DNA of 64,000 bases from Rhizobium sp. C1 (GCF_021026335.1 NZ_JAJNCY010000002.1:434001-498000); one strand, 5' to 3'. Positions 38,636 to 48,737 are shown, numbered from the stretch's first letter. The notes: generated by a model not told the origin, from the sequence alone. A program made the numbers and translations.

Positions 38636-38671
38636 TTGGACACTCTTGTCCAATTGGACATTTGTGTCTAA
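38636..38671. promoter_or_regulatory. Two tandem TetR-type operators
   Basis: Site 1 is TTGGACA-CTCT-TGTCCAA (38636-38653), a perfect palindrome. Site 2 is TTGGACA-TTTG-TGTCTAA (38654-38671), the same with one mismatch. They abut exactly (18-bp period) between the divergent TetR and MFS genes, so one repressor can control both. Confidence 0.7.
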
Positions 38672-38753
38672 AAATATGGGCAGAAACGAATAATGCGGCG
38701 GCGAACTCCCATCGGCGCCTTGTCCATCCCCATAAAGAACCGGAGAGATTTCG

Positions 38754-39956
38754 ATGAAGTCCTCGACGCTTTACTACGCCCTGATTCTGGGCTTTCTGTC
38801 TGCCGTTGGTGTTTCGGCGCTGGATATCTACCTTCCGTCGCTGCCCTCGATTGCGAGGGATTTCCAGACCGATGGCAGCGCGACGCAGCTCAGTCTCACC
38901 TCCTACTTTATTGCGATGGCCGTCGCACAGATCGTCTACGGATCCCTCTCCGACATGTTCGGCCGGCGTCCGCCACTGGTTGCAGGAATGACCATTTATA
39001 TGATCGGCGCAATCGGCTGCGCACTGGCGCCGAACATCCATGCGCTGATTGCCTTCCGCTTCGTTCAGGGTCTGGGTGCGGGGGCAGGGGCAGTCATTGC
39101 CCGCGCCGTCGTTCGCGACCTTCATACAGGGCCGGAAGCGGCGCGGCTCATGTCCCTCCTCATGCTGGTTTTCAGCATCTCGCCTCTGCTCGCACCGCTT
39201 GCCGGCAGCTTCATCGTGTCTGTAGCGACCTGGCGCGATATTTTCTGGGTTCTGACCGCCTTCGGCCTGCTCGGTGTTTTCCTTGTGACCTTTGTGCTGA
39301 ACGAGACGCGCACCCGCGAGAAGCGTCTGGAAACCAGCCTGTCCGGCGCCTTCCGCAATTATGGGTTTCTGTTGATGGACCCGTATTTCATGGGCATTGT
39401 CGGCATCGCCGCTTTCGGCATGTCGAGCTATATGGTCTATGTTTCGAACTCGTCCTTCGTGATCATCGAGCATTTCGGCCTTTCGCCCTCGGCCTATGGC
39501 ATGATGTTTGCGCTCAACGCCATTCCGTTCTTCGTCTTCTCGCAGTTGAACGCCCGTCTTGCCAGGCGCTACGGGCTGCGCCGCGTGGTTCGGACGGCGT
39601 CCTTGCTCTACTCCTCGATGATGGTGTTGCTGCTGGCCACGCGTCTTGCCGGTGTGGATAATTTCGCAGTCATGACGGTGTTGCTGCTGGCGGGCTATGG
39701 CTTCCTCGGTCTGGTCGTCCCGTCCTCCGCCGTTCTGGCACTCGAGGCACATGGGCGAATCGCGGGCACGGCATCCGCCTTGATGGGCACACTCCAGTTT
39801 GTGGCGGCTTCAGCGGTGACGGCACTGGTATCGCTGTTCTTCGACGGCACCTCGTTGCCGATGATCGCCGGCATCGGTCTATGCTCCATGATGGTGGTGA
39901 TGTTCAGCCTGCTGACACTGCGTCCGGTATCCCGCACGGTCGTTGCCGCCGAGTGA
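38754..39956 (+). CDS. Bcr/CflA-family MFS multidrug exporter
   Basis: A 400-residue twelve-helix major facilitator of the Bcr/CflA drug-resistance group. It starts MKSSTLYYALILGFLSAVG and contains LDIYLPSLPSI and the loop motif GSLSDMFGRRPP. GGAGAG lies eight bases before the ATG. It probably exports a toxic compound and is induced when the divergent TetR protein releases the tandem operators. A terminator follows. Confidence 0.93.
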   Translation: MKSSTLYYALILGFLSAVGVSALDIYLPSLPSIARDFQTDGSATQLSLTSYFIAMAVAQIVYGSLSDMFGRRPPLVAGMTIYMIGAIGCALAPNIHALIAFRFVQGLGAGAGAVIARAVVRDLHTGPEAARLMSLLMLVFSISPLLAPLAGSFIVSVATWRDIFWVLTAFGLLGVFLVTFVLNETRTREKRLETSLSGAFRNYGFLLMDPYFMGIVGIAAFGMSSYMVYVSNSSFVIIEHFGLSPSAYGMMFALNAIPFFVFSQLNARLARRYGLRRVVRTASLLYSSMMVLLLATRLAGVDNFAVMTVLLLAGYGFLGLVVPSSAVLALEAHGRIAGTASALMGTLQFVAASAVTALVSLFFDGTSLPMIAGIGLCSMMVVMFSLLTLRPVSRTVVAAE

Positions 39957-39979
39957 GAGGAGGCCGATGGCCAAACGAA

Positions 39980-40007
39980 AAAAGGGGAGCCTTTGGGCTC
40001 CCCTTTT
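39980..40007. terminator. Bidirectional terminator between the MFS gene and prfB
   Basis: A perfect 12-bp stem AAAAGGGGAGCC (39980-39991) / GGCTCCCCTTTT (39996-40007) with loop TTTG, A-rich before and T-rich after. It ends both convergent genes. Confidence 0.9.
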
Positions 40008-40030
40008 GCATGCGATGAATAGGCACGATC

Positions 40031-41162
40031 TCAGTCGATATCCGCGACTTCGACATTCGCTCCGCCAGTCACCCGGTGGGCGAGGGCTGCTTCCATGAAC
40101 TCGGTGATGTCGCCATCGAGAACATCGCCGGGAGCCGAGCTTTCGACGCCCGTGCGCAGGTCCTTGACCATCTGGTAGGGTTGCAGGACGTAGGAGCGAA
40201 TCTGATGGCCCCAGCCGATATCGCTCTTCGACGCGGCTTCCGCGTTGGCGGCCGCTTCGCGACGTTCAAGCTCAGCCTCATAGAGGCGCGAGCGCAGCAT
40301 TTCCCACGCCTTGGCGCGGTTCTTGTGCTGCGAGCGTTCCTGTTGGCACGCCACCACGATGCCGGAGGGCATATGCGTGATGCGCACGGCCGAGTCGGTC
40401 GTGTTGACGTGCTGGCCACCGGCGCCCGACGAGCGGTAGGTGTCGATACGGCAATCGCTTTCGTTGATATCGATCTGGATCGAATCATCGACCACCGGAT
40501 AGACCCAGATGGACGAGAAGGACGTGTGCCGGCGCGCGTTGCTGTCATAGGGCGAGATGCGCACGAGACGATGCACCCCTGACTCGGTCTTGAGCCAGCC
40601 ATAGGCATTCTCGCCCTTGACGAGGATGGTCGCGGACTTGATGCCGGCTTCTTCGCCGTCATGCATTTCCAGGATTTCCACCTTGAAGCCCTGACGCTCG
40701 GCCCAGCGCGTGTACATGCGCAAAAGCATGTTCGCCCAGTCCTGGCTCTCGGTGCCACCGGCGCCCGAATGCACTTCCAGATAGGTGTCGTTGCCGTCAG
40801 CTTCACCCGAAAGCATCGCTTCGACCTGGAGGCGGGCAAACTCGGTGCGCAGCGCGCGGATCGACTCTTCGGCATCCTTGACGATGCCCGGATCGTTCTC
40901 GGCCTCGCCAAGCTCGATGAGTTCGATATTGTCAGCCAGTTCCGATTCGAGCTTCTTCAGGCCGTTGATGCTCTTGTCCAGGTTCTGGCGCTCGCGCATC
41001 AGCTTCTGGGCTTCGGTCGGGTTATTCCAGAGATTGGGATCTTCTGACTTGTTGTTAAGCCAGTCGAGACGTCTTATCGCCTGATCCCAGTCAAAGATGC
41101 CTCCTCAGCAGGCTTATGGCCTGCTTGATTTCGTCGACAATATTCTCAATTTCGATACGCAT
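40031..41162 (-). CDS. prfB: Peptide chain release factor 2 (programmed +1 frameshift)
   Basis: Release factor for UGA and UAA. The first 23 codons run from ATG 41162 ([20 protein letters not shown]) to CTT at 41094, followed by an in-frame UGA. A +1 shift continues with Asp-Trp-Asp ([14 protein letters not shown]) to the stop at 40031, giving 376 residues. The peptidyl-tRNA hydrolysis loop GGQ lies in [12 protein letters not shown]. The shift is the classic autoregulation: low RF2 slows UGA decoding and favours frameshifting. A plain ORF caller finds only the internal part from 40999. Confidence 0.95.
41090..41105 (-). promoter_or_regulatory. prfB +1 frameshift signal
   Basis: On the minus strand: AGGAGG, three bases, CTT, TGA, C. 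This is the same layout as in E. coli prfB (an internal Shine-Dalgarno three bases before CUU UGA C). The internal Shine-Dalgarno lies at 41105-41100, the slippery codon at 41096-41094 and the UGA at 41093-41091. Confidence 0.95.
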
Positions 41163-41242
41163 GGTTCCGCTTCTTCTGCTTGGTTCGAAAAGCTGGCGAT
41201 GACATAGTTTCTGCCGCCGCCGATGTAAACCCGGCAAACGAA

Positions 41243-41269
41243 AAAGCGCGGGCCTCAGACCCGCGCTTT
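41243..41269. terminator. Terminator downstream of mrcA
   Basis: Stem AAAGCGCGGG (41243-41252) / CCCGCGCTTT (41260-41269) with a 7-base loop lies 21 bases past the mrcA stop on the minus strand, with A/T runs at both ends. Confidence 0.8.
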
Positions 41270-41289
41270 CCTGTTTCTGGGGCGACTCG

Positions 41290-43746
41290 TCAGAACAGCC
41301 CCGGCTGCCCCTGTTTCACCGCATCGTTGGCCTGCGGCGACTGGTTCATGATCTCTTCCGGCGTCGCGTAGTCCTCGCCGCCGATGACCGAGAAGGTGTT
41401 GGCCGGGCCGGTGCCGGGCTTGAAGGCTTCCACGATCGTGTTCGGATCGCCAGGAGCGGCTTCCATCCCCGTCTTGCGGTCGACGGCAATCATGTTCATG
41501 CCGTTCGGAACGATGAATTTGGACGGGGGAATGCCCTTGTCCGCGTCCTGCATGAACTCGTTGAAGATCGGCGCGGAGAGGTGACCGCCTGTGCCGCCGC
41601 GGCCCATCGGCTGCGGGTTGTCGTAGCCGATGTAAACGCCGGCCACGAGATCCGGCGTGAAGCCGACGAACCAGGCGTCTTTTTCATCGTTGGTCGTACC
41701 GGTCTTGCCGGCCACGTCACGGTCGAGCTTGACCTGACCGGCGGCCGTGCCGCGCTGAATCACCCCCTGCATCATCGAGGTGATCTGGTAGGCGGTCATC
41801 GGGTCGAGAACCTGCTCGCGCTTGTCGTCGACGATCGGCTCTTCTTGGTTCTTCCAGTCGGCCGCGTTGCAGTTTTCGCAGACGCGATCCTCATGCTTGT
41901 AGATCGTCTTGCCGGTGCGGTCCTGAATACGGTCGATCAGCGTCGGCTTGATCTGCTTGCCGCCATTGGCGATCACCGAATAGCCGGCCACCATGCGCAT
42001 GACCGTCGTCTCGCCCGAACCCAGCGCCATGGCGAGAACAGGCTGCATGTGATCATAGATGCCGAAGCGTTCGGCATATTCCGCCACCGTGTCCATGCCC
42101 ATGTCGTTGGCGAGGCGCACCGTCATCAGGTTTCGCGACTGTTCGATGCCGCGCCGCAGCGTCGAGGGACCGGCGAAGTCACCACCATAGTTCTTCGGCG
42201 TCCAGACCTGGCCGTTCGGCAGCTTGAGCTCGAACGGTGCGTCCATGACCACCGAGGCGGGCGTATAGCCGTTATCGAGGGCCGCCGCGTAAACGAACGG
42301 CTTGAAGGAGGAGCCAGGCTGGCGCATGGCCTGCGTGGCGCGGTTGAATTCCGACTGGCCGTAGGAGAAGCCGCCGACCATGGCCAGAACGCGGCCCGTC
42401 TTGGGATCCATGACGACCATGCCGCCCTGGATCTTCGGCGGCTGGCGCAGCTTGTACTGGCCCGGCTTGCCGTCGATCGCCTGGACATAGACGACATCGC
42501 CCGGCTGGAAGATGTCGACTGGAGACTTTGCCTTCGTCATCAGCGATTTGGATGAGCGATAGGCCCATTTCATGTTGGCGTCGTCGATGCGGCCGCGCTG
42601 GCGCTCCGGATCGACCTTGCCGCCCGGATCGTGTTCGGGACGGATGCCGATGTCGACGCCTTTGCTGTCGGTTGCGAGAACGACCGCAAGCTTCCATTCC
42701 GGCACGTCGCGCATCTCGTCGAGCTTCGAAAGTGCCGGACCCCAGTCACCCGTAATGGAGATGTGGTTGATCGGTCCATGATAGCCACGCTTGATGTCGA
42801 AATCGATCAGCGCGTCCTGCAGCGCCTTGCGCGCAAAGATCTGAAGCTTCGGGTTCAGCGAAGTGCGCACGGAAAGGCCGCCTTCGTAAAGCGCCTTCTC
42901 GCCATACTGGGCGATGATCTGGCGACGGGCTTCCTCGGCGAAGTAATCGGAGGCGAAGAGATAGGTGCCGGCCTTGCGGCCCGTCACGCCGAGCGGTTCC
43001 TTCTTGGCGGCCTCGCCATCATCCTTGGCGACATAGCCGTTCTCGACCATGCGGTCGATCACCCAGTTGCGGCGCTCGAGCGCGGCGTCCGGATGGCGGA
43101 AGGGGTTGTAATTCGCCGGACCTTTCGGCAGCGATGCCAGATAGGCGCATTCCGCAATCGACAGTTCCGTCACCGGCTTGTCGAAATAGGTCAGCGCCGC
43201 AGAAGCGATGCCATAGGAGTTCAGGCCGAAGAAGATTTCGTTGAGATAAAGCTCGAGAATGCGATCCTTCGAATAGGTCTGCTCGATGCGCAGCGACAGG
43301 ATGGCTTCCTTCGCCTTGCGCGAAAGCGTCTGGTCGGAGGAGAGCAGGAAGTTCTTGGCGACCTGCTGGGTGATCGTCGAGGCGCCGACGGGGCGGCGGC
43401 CGCTGCCCATATTCTGCAGGTTGACCAGAATGGCGCGGCCGAGGCCCATCAGGTCGAGACCCGGATGGCTGTAGAAATTCTTGTCTTCGGCGGAAATGAA
43501 GGCGGCCTTCACCCGATCTGGAATGGCCTGGATCGGCAGGTAAAGGCGGCGCTCATGCGCATATTCGGCAATCAGCTGACCGTCGCCGGCATGAATGCGC
43601 GTCGTCACCGGTGGTGCATAATTGGCCAGCACTTCGTAGTCCGGCAAATCCTTCATGACCGAATTGAGATAGATCGCCGCAGCGCCGGCAGCGCCAAAGA
43701 ACAGGATCGCGCACAATCCGAAGAAATATCCGATCAGTCTAATCAT
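41290..43746 (-). CDS. mrcA: Penicillin-binding protein 1A, bifunctional
   Basis: An 818-residue class A PBP. It has an N-terminal membrane anchor and a glycosyltransferase domain with catalytic Glu in FISAEDKNFYSHPGLD and RRPVGASTITQQVAKN. The transpeptidase has the nucleophile motif S-x-x-K in QPGSSFKPFVYAAAL, then SRN and KTGTTNDEKDAW. It polymerises and cross-links peptidoglycan in the periplasm. The stretch 43747-44047 before its start contains no gene and presumably holds its promoter. It lies in the same direction downstream of an AmiC-type amidase gene, a functional pair. Confidence 0.96.
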   Translation of the reverse strand: MIRLIGYFFGLCAILFFGAAGAAAIYLNSVMKDLPDYEVLANYAPPVTTRIHAGDGQLIAEYAHERRLYLPIQAIPDRVKAAFISAEDKNFYSHPGLDLMGLGRAILVNLQNMGSGRRPVGASTITQQVAKNFLLSSDQTLSRKAKEAILSLRIEQTYSKDRILELYLNEIFFGLNSYGIASAALTYFDKPVTELSIAECAYLASLPKGPANYNPFRHPDAALERRNWVIDRMVENGYVAKDDGEAAKKEPLGVTGRKAGTYLFASDYFAEEARRQIIAQYGEKALYEGGLSVRTSLNPKLQIFARKALQDALIDFDIKRGYHGPINHISITGDWGPALSKLDEMRDVPEWKLAVVLATDSKGVDIGIRPEHDPGGKVDPERQRGRIDDANMKWAYRSSKSLMTKAKSPVDIFQPGDVVYVQAIDGKPGQYKLRQPPKIQGGMVVMDPKTGRVLAMVGGFSYGQSEFNRATQAMRQPGSSFKPFVYAAALDNGYTPASVVMDAPFELKLPNGQVWTPKNYGGDFAGPSTLRRGIEQSRNLMTVRLANDMGMDTVAEYAERFGIYDHMQPVLAMALGSGETTVMRMVAGYSVIANGGKQIKPTLIDRIQDRTGKTIYKHEDRVCENCNAADWKNQEEPIVDDKREQVLDPMTAYQITSMMQGVIQRGTAAGQVKLDRDVAGKTGTTNDEKDAWFVGFTPDLVAGVYIGYDNPQPMGRGGTGGHLSAPIFNEFMQDADKGIPPSKFIVPNGMNMIAVDRKTGMEAAPGDPNTIVEAFKPGTGPANTFSVIGGEDYATPEEIMNQSPQANDAVKQGQPGLF

Positions 43747-44047
43747 TTGCCTTTACCGGTTTGCATTCCCCCAAACCTGTCAGCAGGCCATCAGGGGAAG
43801 CGTCCGCCTCATCAATGTCACTGGGACCATCGCGCCGTTTCAGCGTTACGCGGCCAACTCTCGGACGCAGGCTCTCATCGCGCATGCGCCGGTTCCTGTC
43901 TGTAAGGTTCCGAATGTGCGGAAAATAGGGCCTGTCACCCTGTTCCGGAAAATCAATACGCCGATCCGTAACCTCTGTTACTTAACCGACACAGGGGGAT
44001 TCGTCAAAACGCGGCCCAAGTCAAGTCGCGGCCGCCGCATTCCGGGC

Positions 44048-45280
44048 TTAGCCCCCGAGCTTGTCGCGATAACGCTTCACGGCATCGGCAATCAGCGTCA
44101 CGAGCTTGTCGCGAAAGTCGGGGCGCTGCAGCTGCTTGACGTCCTCGCTGTTCGACAGGAAGCCCAGTTCCAGCAGCACCGACGGCACGTCGGGCGCCGT
44201 CAGAACGCGAAATCCCGCCGAACGATGCGGGTTGTTGATGAGGCCGATCTGACCCTCGAAGGAGTGCACGATCGAATTGGCCAGACTGATCGAGAAGGCC
44301 TGCGTCTCGCGGCGTGTCAGATCGATGAGGATGTCGTTGACCTCGGAGGGTTCCTTCTTAACCTCGACGCCCGCCACCTCGTCGGAGGTGTTTTCGCGCT
44401 TGGCCAACTCGTCGGCGAGTTTGTCGGATGCCCGGTCCGAGATCGTGTAGACGGTCGCCCCACGGGTCGATTTCTCTCTTAGCGTGTCCGCATGCAGCGA
44501 GATGAAGAGATTGGCCCCGCGCGAGCGGGCAATCTGGACGCGTTCCCCCAGTGACAGAAACACATCGGTATCGCGTGTCAGGAACGCCTTGATGCCGGGC
44601 TGCGCATTCAGCTCCCGCCCGAGCGCCTTGGCGAAATCGAGCGTGATGTTCTTCTCATAGACCGGGTTTTTGCCGGACGTGATCGCCCCGGTGTCGATAC
44701 CGCCATGACCCGCATCGATCGCCACGGTAAAGACGCCGTCGGAAGAGGGCTGCTGCGGCGCAAGCGGAACTACGGGTGTGCTGCTTTCAGCATTGCCCCA
44801 ATTGCCCTGCTTCTTCATCGCCGCATATTGATCGGGCGTCACGATCGCGCCGTCGAGCACCAGCCGCCAGCCGTCGCCGTCCTCGTTCTTGCGCGCCTCG
44901 GCAACCTCGAGACCTGCCGGCAGTTTCGAGGTCAGCACAAGGCGGGTGCGTCCGGCACTCATCGCACCGAAACGGATGCGCTCATAGATGCCGCGCGCCT
45001 CGAGCTGTTCCGGCGGAAAGGCGAAGTTCACCGTGCCGGCGATATCCACCACGATACGGTTGGGGCTCGGGAGATAATGAACGGTGAAGTCCGGCTTGAC
45101 GTCGAAATCGATGACAATTCGGGTTCGGGCTTCGTCGCCCGCAATACGGGCCGCCTTCGCGGTCAGTTCCGTGGCGGAGGCGACACCCGGCATCACGGCC
45201 AGCATCATGCATGCGAGCGCCAGAAGGGCCGGCAAGATCCAACGAGTTGGCCCCGGAAGGCGACCGGCATTGCTCAGCAT
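44048..45280 (-). CDS. amiC: N-acetylmuramoyl-L-alanine amidase, AmiC type
   Basis: A 410-residue exported zinc amidase that cuts septal peptidoglycan. After a signal peptide (MLSNAGRLPGPTRWILPALL...ASA) comes an AMIN domain (residues about 40-150) that directs it to the septum. The Amidase_3 domain follows, with IDAGHGGIDTGA, SLHADT and VLLELGFLSN supplying the zinc and catalytic residues. An ATG upstream at 45334 is possible, but the signal peptide favours 45280. It precedes mrcA in the same direction. Confidence 0.92.
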   Translation of the reverse strand: MLSNAGRLPGPTRWILPALLALACMMLAVMPGVASATELTAKAARIAGDEARTRIVIDFDVKPDFTVHYLPSPNRIVVDIAGTVNFAFPPEQLEARGIYERIRFGAMSAGRTRLVLTSKLPAGLEVAEARKNEDGDGWRLVLDGAIVTPDQYAAMKKQGNWGNAESSTPVVPLAPQQPSSDGVFTVAIDAGHGGIDTGAITSGKNPVYEKNITLDFAKALGRELNAQPGIKAFLTRDTDVFLSLGERVQIARSRGANLFISLHADTLREKSTRGATVYTISDRASDKLADELAKRENTSDEVAGVEVKKEPSEVNDILIDLTRRETQAFSISLANSIVHSFEGQIGLINNPHRSAGFRVLTAPDVPSVLLELGFLSNSEDVKQLQRPDFRDKLVTLIADAVKRYRDKLGG

Positions 45281-45911
45281 CCGATGCGGTTCCTCTTCAA
45301 GTCTCGGCGTGTTTGGGCGGCGCGCCGCCCACATTGGCCCCGTTCCCGGGAAAGATGCGCGTTCATGACGCGTTTCGAACCGGCCGGCAATCCCGGCTGC
45401 CGGACAATTCGTTCAACATTATGACAAGCGTTTCCAGTCGCGAGGCTTTTCCCTTGCTATTGTGACGGTTTGAACATAAAAGCTTGAGCCAGGATAAAAG
45501 TATCGACGGGATGGATTCCTCCCATCCGGCTGCCCACCGAAAATTGTGGCGCCCGTGACGAATCATCCGCCGTCGGGGATGCTTTTATTCGCAGTGTGTT
45601 CAGGTATTTCCGGCAGTTGCCGGACAGAAACGGTGGTTTCCACCAAGCTCTTTGGAAGAGCAATTCATCGGGCCCGCAGGGGCCTATGGCTTTGGCGTTC
45701 TCGACTGGTATTCGACGTTGTCGCACCTTGTTCCGTCCCTCATCCCGACAAGTGGGAGCCCGGTTTACCCGGTTGACGGAACTTCGTTGCGCATGAGTGC
45801 CCCCTGTTCGGGAACATATTTTTCCGGCGCGCCGGCTGGCTTCATTCACGAGATTTCTGCAATGAACTTACGAATGGCCTCCTTGCTGCCGCGCCGAGGA
45901 GTGCAGCATAA
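45281..45911 (+). promoter_or_regulatory. Long region upstream of rne (divergent from amiC)
   Basis: 631 bases without a gene. The stretch must hold the amiC promoter and the leader of rne. A small hairpin GGATGG/CCATCC lies at 45509-45527. The leader just before rne is A/T-mixed and unremarkable. In E. coli the rne 5' UTR binds RNase E for autoregulation; a similar role is possible here but no conserved element can be seen by eye. Confidence 0.4.
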
Positions 45912-48713
45912 ATGGCAGACAGAATGCTTATCGATGCGTCTCACGAGGAAGAGACGCGCGTCGTAGTCGTACGCGGAAATCGCATTGAAGAGTTCGACTT
46001 CGAGTCGGAACATAAGAAACAGCTTCGCGGGAACATCTATCTCGCAAAAGTGACCCGTGTGGAGCCCTCGCTCCAGGCCGCATTCGTCGATTACGGCGGC
46101 AACCGGCACGGCTTCCTGGCCTTCGCCGAAATCCACCCCGACTATTACCAGATCCCGCTCGCCGACCGGCAGGCGCTTCTCGCCGAAGAGGCCGAACAGG
46201 TTCGCCGCGAGGACAGGGACGACCACGAAGAGCCGGAGGTGGCCCCCGTCGCTGTTGCCGATCCGGCCGCTGCAGAACAGCCCGAAGCCGACCTTTCCGC
46301 TTTGGTCACTGAATCCGTCTCCGTAACCGGTGAAGAACCGGCTGAAAAGCCGAAGCCGCGCCGCAAGAGCCGCCGCAAGCCGAAGGCTGGCGAAGAGGCC
46401 GAGGCCGTGGCCGCCGAACCGGCCGCTGAGACCGCCGATGCCTCAGCAGAAGCCGGCGAGGGCGCTTCCGAAGAAGCGTCTGCCGAAGACGACGGCTCGA
46501 CACCTGACGTCATGGCGGCCGAAGTCGAAGCCGACACGATCTCCGAAGAATTCGAGCCCAAGCGTGGCCGCCGACGCGGCCGCCGCGACGATGACGACGA
46601 CGATGACGATCATGCCGAAAAGGAAGTGATCGAATCCGTGGGTGCCGAAGATGCGATGGAAGAAGTTCCGGACCGCGTCGTTCGCAAGCCGCGCAAGCAG
46701 TATCGCATTCAGGAAGTCATCAAGCGCCGCCAGATCCTTCTGGTTCAGGTGGCCAAGGAAGAGCGCGGCAACAAGGGTGCGGCTCTCACCACCTATCTGT
46801 CGCTCGCAGGCCGCTATTCGGTCCTGATGCCGAACACGGCGCGGGGCGGCGGCATTTCCCGCAAGATCACCCAGCCGACCGACCGCAAGCGTCTGAAGGA
46901 AATCGCCCGCGGTCTCGAAGTGCCGCAGGGCATGGGCGTGATCCTGCGCACAGCCGGTGCCAACCGCACCAAGGTCGAGATCAAGCGCGACTTCGAATAT
47001 CTGATGCGTCTTTGGGAAAACGTCCGCACGCTGACGCTGAATTCCACCGCGCCCTGCCTCGTCTATGAAGAAGGCTCGCTGATCAAGCGTTCGATCCGCG
47101 ACCTTTACAACAAGGACATTTCCGAGATCATCGTTGCCGGCGAAGAAGGCTATCGTGAAGCGAAAGACTTCATGAAGATGCTGATGCCGAGTCACGCCAA
47201 GGTCGTCCAGCCCTATCGCGACGTGCATCCGATCTTCTCGCGCTCCGGCATCGAAGCGCAGCTCGATCGCATGCTGCAGCCGCAGGTGACGCTGAAGTCC
47301 GGCGGCTATCTGATCATCAATCAGACCGAAGCGCTCGTCTCCATCGACGTGAACTCCGGCCGTTCGACCCGCGAACATTCCATCGAGGAAACCGCGCTGG
47401 CCACCAACCTCGAGGCGGCTGAAGAAGTGGCGCGTCAGCTGCGTCTGCGCGACCTTGCCGGCCTTGTCGTCATCGACTTCATCGACATGGAGGAGAAGCG
47501 CAACAACCGCGCTGTCGAGAAGCGTCTGAAGGACCATCTGAAGAACGATCGCGCCCGCATCCAGGTCGGCCGCATCTCGCATTTCGGTCTTCTCGAAATG
47601 TCGCGCCAGCGCATTCGCGCCTCGGTGCTGGAATCGACGACGCAGGTCTGCTCGCATTGCGGCGGCACCGGCCACGTCCGTTCGCAGTCCTCCGTCGCCC
47701 TGCATGTCCTGCGCGGCGTCGAAGAATATCTGCTCAAGAACACGACGCACGATGTCACCGTCCGCACGACGCCGGACATCGCGCTCTACCTGCTCAACCA
47801 GAAGCGCGGCACGATCGTCGACTACGAAGCCCGCTTCGGCCTCTCGATCTTCATTGAAGCTGACGGCAGCGTCGGCTCGCAGCACTTCGCCATCGACCGC
47901 GGCGATCCGGTTGAAAACCCGGTCAAGGTCGAATCGCTGATGCTGATGCTTCCCGAGCCGGAAGAAGAGGATGATATCCCCGTCGAGGAAATCGACGAGG
48001 AGGATGAAGACGACATCGTCGCTGCCAAGGCGCCTGCCGAGGCGAAGTCCGACGACCAGAACGGCCGCAAGCGCAAGCGCCGCCGCCGTCGCCGCGGTGG
48101 TCGCCGCGAAGATCAGGACGGTCAGAACCCGCAGGCCAATGCCGGGCAGGGCGATGATGCCGATGAAGGCGACGACGAAGGCGATGAAGGTGACGACGAG
48201 GCTGATGCCGACGGCGCCCCCGCTTCCGCCTCTGCCTCCGACGACCAGCCCAAGCGCAAGCGCCGCCGTCGCGGCAAGCGTGGCGGCCGCCGTACCCGCG
48301 AGGAAGATGGTCTCGAAGCCGGCTCCGACGACGCTGAAGCCAATGGCGAAGGCGATGAGGGTGACGAGGGTGATGAAGGCGAGGACGCCGCAGAGGTCGT
48401 GGCCGTTGAGGCCGTTGCCGTTGCTGAGGTCGTTGCCGAGCCAGCGGCTGCCGAACCCGCTCCCGTGATCGAAGCTGAGCCGGTTGCCGAAGCGCCTGCT
48501 CCTGCGGCTGAGACCGTTGCCGAGCCGGCTCCGGCCGCCGAGGCCGCACCGGAAGAAGCCGAAGACAAGCCAGCAGCCCGCACCGCGCGCACCAGCGCGT
48601 CGTCTGGCCCGATTGCCACCGAACCGGTCCTGACCTCCGGTAGCACGACCGAAGGCGGCGAACCGAAGCCGAAAAAGGTTGGCTGGTGGAAGCAGCGCGG
48701 CGGCTTCTTCTGA
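45912..48713 (+). CDS. rne: Ribonuclease E
   Basis: A 933-residue endoribonuclease that initiates mRNA decay and rRNA/tRNA maturation. The N-terminal S1 domain (GNIYLAKVTRVEPSLQAAFV) is interrupted by an acidic insertion (about residues 95-245). The RNase domain follows, with catalytic Asp in LVSIDVNSG and VVIDFIDM and the zinc-link pair CSHCGGTGH. The C-terminal third is disordered, with three basic Arg/Lys patches and long acidic runs, and ends KKVGWWKQRGGFF. This is the degradosome scaffold and RNA-binding region. The acidic S1 insertion is typical of alphaproteobacterial enzymes. ATG at 45912. Confidence 0.95.
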   Translation: MADRMLIDASHEEETRVVVVRGNRIEEFDFESEHKKQLRGNIYLAKVTRVEPSLQAAFVDYGGNRHGFLAFAEIHPDYYQIPLADRQALLAEEAEQVRREDRDDHEEPEVAPVAVADPAAAEQPEADLSALVTESVSVTGEEPAEKPKPRRKSRRKPKAGEEAEAVAAEPAAETADASAEAGEGASEEASAEDDGSTPDVMAAEVEADTISEEFEPKRGRRRGRRDDDDDDDDHAEKEVIESVGAEDAMEEVPDRVVRKPRKQYRIQEVIKRRQILLVQVAKEERGNKGAALTTYLSLAGRYSVLMPNTARGGGISRKITQPTDRKRLKEIARGLEVPQGMGVILRTAGANRTKVEIKRDFEYLMRLWENVRTLTLNSTAPCLVYEEGSLIKRSIRDLYNKDISEIIVAGEEGYREAKDFMKMLMPSHAKVVQPYRDVHPIFSRSGIEAQLDRMLQPQVTLKSGGYLIINQTEALVSIDVNSGRSTREHSIEETALATNLEAAEEVARQLRLRDLAGLVVIDFIDMEEKRNNRAVEKRLKDHLKNDRARIQVGRISHFGLLEMSRQRIRASVLESTTQVCSHCGGTGHVRSQSSVALHVLRGVEEYLLKNTTHDVTVRTTPDIALYLLNQKRGTIVDYEARFGLSIFIEADGSVGSQHFAIDRGDPVENPVKVESLMLMLPEPEEEDDIPVEEIDEEDEDDIVAAKAPAEAKSDDQNGRKRKRRRRRRGGRREDQDGQNPQANAGQGDDADEGDDEGDEGDDEADADGAPASASASDDQPKRKRRRRGKRGGRRTREEDGLEAGSDDAEANGEGDEGDEGDEGEDAAEVVAVEAVAVAEVVAEPAAAEPAPVIEAEPVAEAPAPAAETVAEPAPAAEAAPEEAEDKPAARTARTSASSGPIATEPVLTSGSTTEGGEPKPKKVGWWKQRGGFF

Positions 48714-48737
48714 AATCGCTGAGGCCCCGATTGAAGT

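Noticed and set aside
40031-40999. prfB as a truncated or degraded gene
   Set aside because: The missing N-terminus is restored by a classical CTT-TGA-C frameshift, so the gene is intact.
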